DNA of 64,000 nt, taken from positions 2,542,001 through 2,606,000 of the forward strand of contig NZ_CP108458.1 of NCBI RefSeq assembly GCF_036242395.1, given 5' to 3'. Under the pieces are notes generated by a model that saw only the letters and a program-made list of their open reading frames with translations, did not search any database and was not told the DNA's origin. The translations under genes were made by a program, and so were the position numbers. Origin of the DNA: Kitasatospora sp. NBC_01266 (GTDB taxonomy: Bacteria; Actinomycetota; Actinomycetes; Streptomycetales; Streptomycetaceae). Below are positions 62,883-64,000 of this stretch, piece by piece (the first letter of the stretch is position 1; every line of letters begins with the position of its first letter).

Positions 62883-64000
62883 GACTCCTCGAGGTGGACG
62901 CGACAGTGATCGTGCCCGCGCTGATGGCGGCCTGGGCGCCGTCCGGCGCCTCGTCCAGACCGGTGGCGGCGACGGCCGGCACCCCCTCCTCGCGCAGCAG
63001 GATCGCGAGATGGCACAGGGCCGAGCCCTGCTCGAAGACGAAGCCGGCCACCGACCCGATCAGCACGGACAGCACGGCGTACGGGCGGCTGGCCCGCACC
63101 ACCGGGGGCTCCGGCATCCCGCGTACCTTGTCCAGCAGCCGCGCCAGTTCGGCGTACTCGGTGACGTCCTTGGACTTGTCGATGCTCACCGCCGGGCCGA
63201 TGGACAGCCGGCGCAGCAGTTCGTCGTCCGACAGGGTGAGCAGCGGTCCGCTCGCGGCGCCGTCGCTGATCCGCACCCCCTCGCCGCCGGTGAGCAGGGC
63301 GTCCGCGCCGAGCACCGAGTAGTCGACGAAGAGCAGGGCGTCCCCGTCCAGCACCCACTCCAGGGTGACCTCGCCATACCTGGCCTGCATGGCGGTGGTG
63401 AACCGGTCGATCGCGTCGAGGTGGCGCAGCACCGGAGCGGCCGAGTCGGGCGCGCACACCGCACCGGCGGCGTCGACCACGATCGCCTCGGCTCCGGCGG
63501 TGCCCCGGTTCAGCGCCAGCAGACCGTCCGGGGTGTACTCCACCACCAGGTCCGCACCGGCCCGGCGGGAGATCACTCCGAGGTCGCCCCTGACGAAGTC
63601 GCGCACGATCACCGCGTGTTCGCGGTCCGAGCCGGCGGTGGCACCGCTGACCTCGATCAGCCGCCGGAGCACCTCCCGCCTGGGCACCACGATCTGCCTC
63701 AGGGTGTCCCCGAAGTCCAGCACGCAGGACGGGCTGCGGCCCTCGGCCAGGGTGCGGTCCAGCCGCTCGGCGTTGGCCGGGTCGTGCAGCCCGGCCCCGG
63801 TGAAGCCCACCACCCAGCCGCGCCCGACCTGGACGCCCAGTTCACCGGCCAGCCGGTGGGCGGGGCCGCGCTTGGCGCTGTACCCGGCGTACACGGCGGC
63901 CACCTCCCGCAGCGGGGCGCCGGCCGGCGGGTTCTCGAAGTACAGCCTGCTGGTCCAGAACGGGCTCTCGGCCGGCCGGGTGCGCCGGGCGGTGACCCGC
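62872..64000 (-). CDS. PEP-synthase-like phosphotransferase, 5' end outside window
   Basis: Partial gene: the frame is open to the right edge, and about 376 residues are visible. The part seen holds the end of an ATP-grasp module (EWVLDGDALLFVDY, where PEP synthases end in LQ-x-R-P) and a C-terminal phosphohistidine domain GSALCHLAILLREEGVPAV, with the catalytic His codon at 63010-63012. The protein stops 45 residues later, so the PEP/pyruvate barrel of true PEP synthase is missing at the C-terminus. It should pass phosphate from ATP through His to another acceptor. PhtL of the phaseolotoxin cluster and the Campylobacter glutamine kinase are family members. Confidence 0.85.
   Translation of the reverse strand, partial: RVTARRTRPAESPFWTSRLYFENPPAGAPLREVAAVYAGYSAKRGPAHRLAGELGVQVGRGWVVGFTGAGLHDPANAERLDRTLAEGRSPSCVLDFGDTLRQIVVPRREVLRRLIEVSGATAGSDREHAVIVRDFVRGDLGVISRRAGADLVVEYTPDGLLALNRGTAGAEAIVVDAAGAVCAPDSAAPVLRHLDAIDRFTTAMQARYGEVTLEWVLDGDALLFVDYSVLGADALLTGGEGVRISDGAASGPLLTLSDDELLRRLSIGPAVSIDKSKDVTEYAELARLLDKVRGMPEPPVVRASRPYAVLSVLIGSVAGFVFEQGSALCHLAILLREEGVPAVAATGLDEAPDGAQAAISAGTITVASTSRSHDV

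Noticed and set aside
46720-64000. Amidinotransferase (AmtA-like) or L-amino acid ligase as in phaseolotoxin
   Set aside because: I looked for both families among the cluster products and found neither. They could lie beyond the right edge, so absence here is not evidence against the model.

Overview
The window is high-GC actinomycete DNA, most likely Streptomyces or Kitasatospora. The evidence is extreme third-position GC, frequent GTG starts, overlapping GTGA/ATGA gene junctions, and the conserved actinobacterial order trpD - ctaE-qcrCAB - ctaCDF - adenosine-type kinase - HesB protein - cobUTS - pepA - lpd - sucB - lipB-lipA - glnA.

Positions 1-46550 are chromosomal core. 1-12000 carries trpD, a receiver-like protein and the cytochrome bcc-aa3 respirasome (ctaE-qcrCAB on +, ctaCDF on -), with a GntR regulator and a lipoprotein L,D-transpeptidase between them. 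12150-22000 holds a cysteine desulfurase-TusA fusion, a PfkB kinase, an A-type Fe-S carrier, a PLP decarboxylase with an Lrp/AsnC regulator, and nadA, which is preceded by nested palindromes. 22000-33200 holds PspAA-PspA, DUF3043 and a methyltransferase, cobU-cobT-cobS, leucyl aminopeptidase, and the lpd-sucB pair of 2-oxoacid dehydrogenase subunits. 33200-46550 holds several conserved hypotheticals, an FAD amine oxidase-like protein, a large regulator with a heptapeptide repeat, lipB-lipA, and glnA behind a near-consensus GlnR site.

From 46720 to the right edge the character changes. Seventeen tightly packed minus-strand genes run leftward from beyond 64000 and end beside a separately promoted ornithine carbamoyltransferase. 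By motif and length (327 aa) this enzyme resembles the phaseolotoxin-insensitive ArgK of Pseudomonas syringae, not a housekeeping OTCase. The operon encodes a PEP-synthase-like phosphohistidine enzyme, a CYTH-type protein, a HAD phosphatase, an alkaline-phosphatase-superfamily hydrolase, an HprK-like P-loop protein, a small P-loop kinase, a divergent dCTP-deaminase-like protein, a membrane desaturase, a nucleotidyltransferase-fold protein, a class III aminotransferase, an SRPBCC protein, a carrier-protein reductase, a sulfotransferase, a membrane protein, an acyl carrier protein and an amino-acid adenylation enzyme.

My central inference is that this is an actinomycete cluster for an OTCase-inhibiting antimetabolite of the phaseolotoxin (sulfo-phosphoramidate ornithine) type, with the ArgK-like enzyme as self-resistance. 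The P-N bond chemistry may start from the PEP-synthase-like enzyme, as in the glutamine kinase of Campylobacter phosphoramidate synthesis. The right edge cuts the operon, so an amidinotransferase or peptide ligase could lie just outside.
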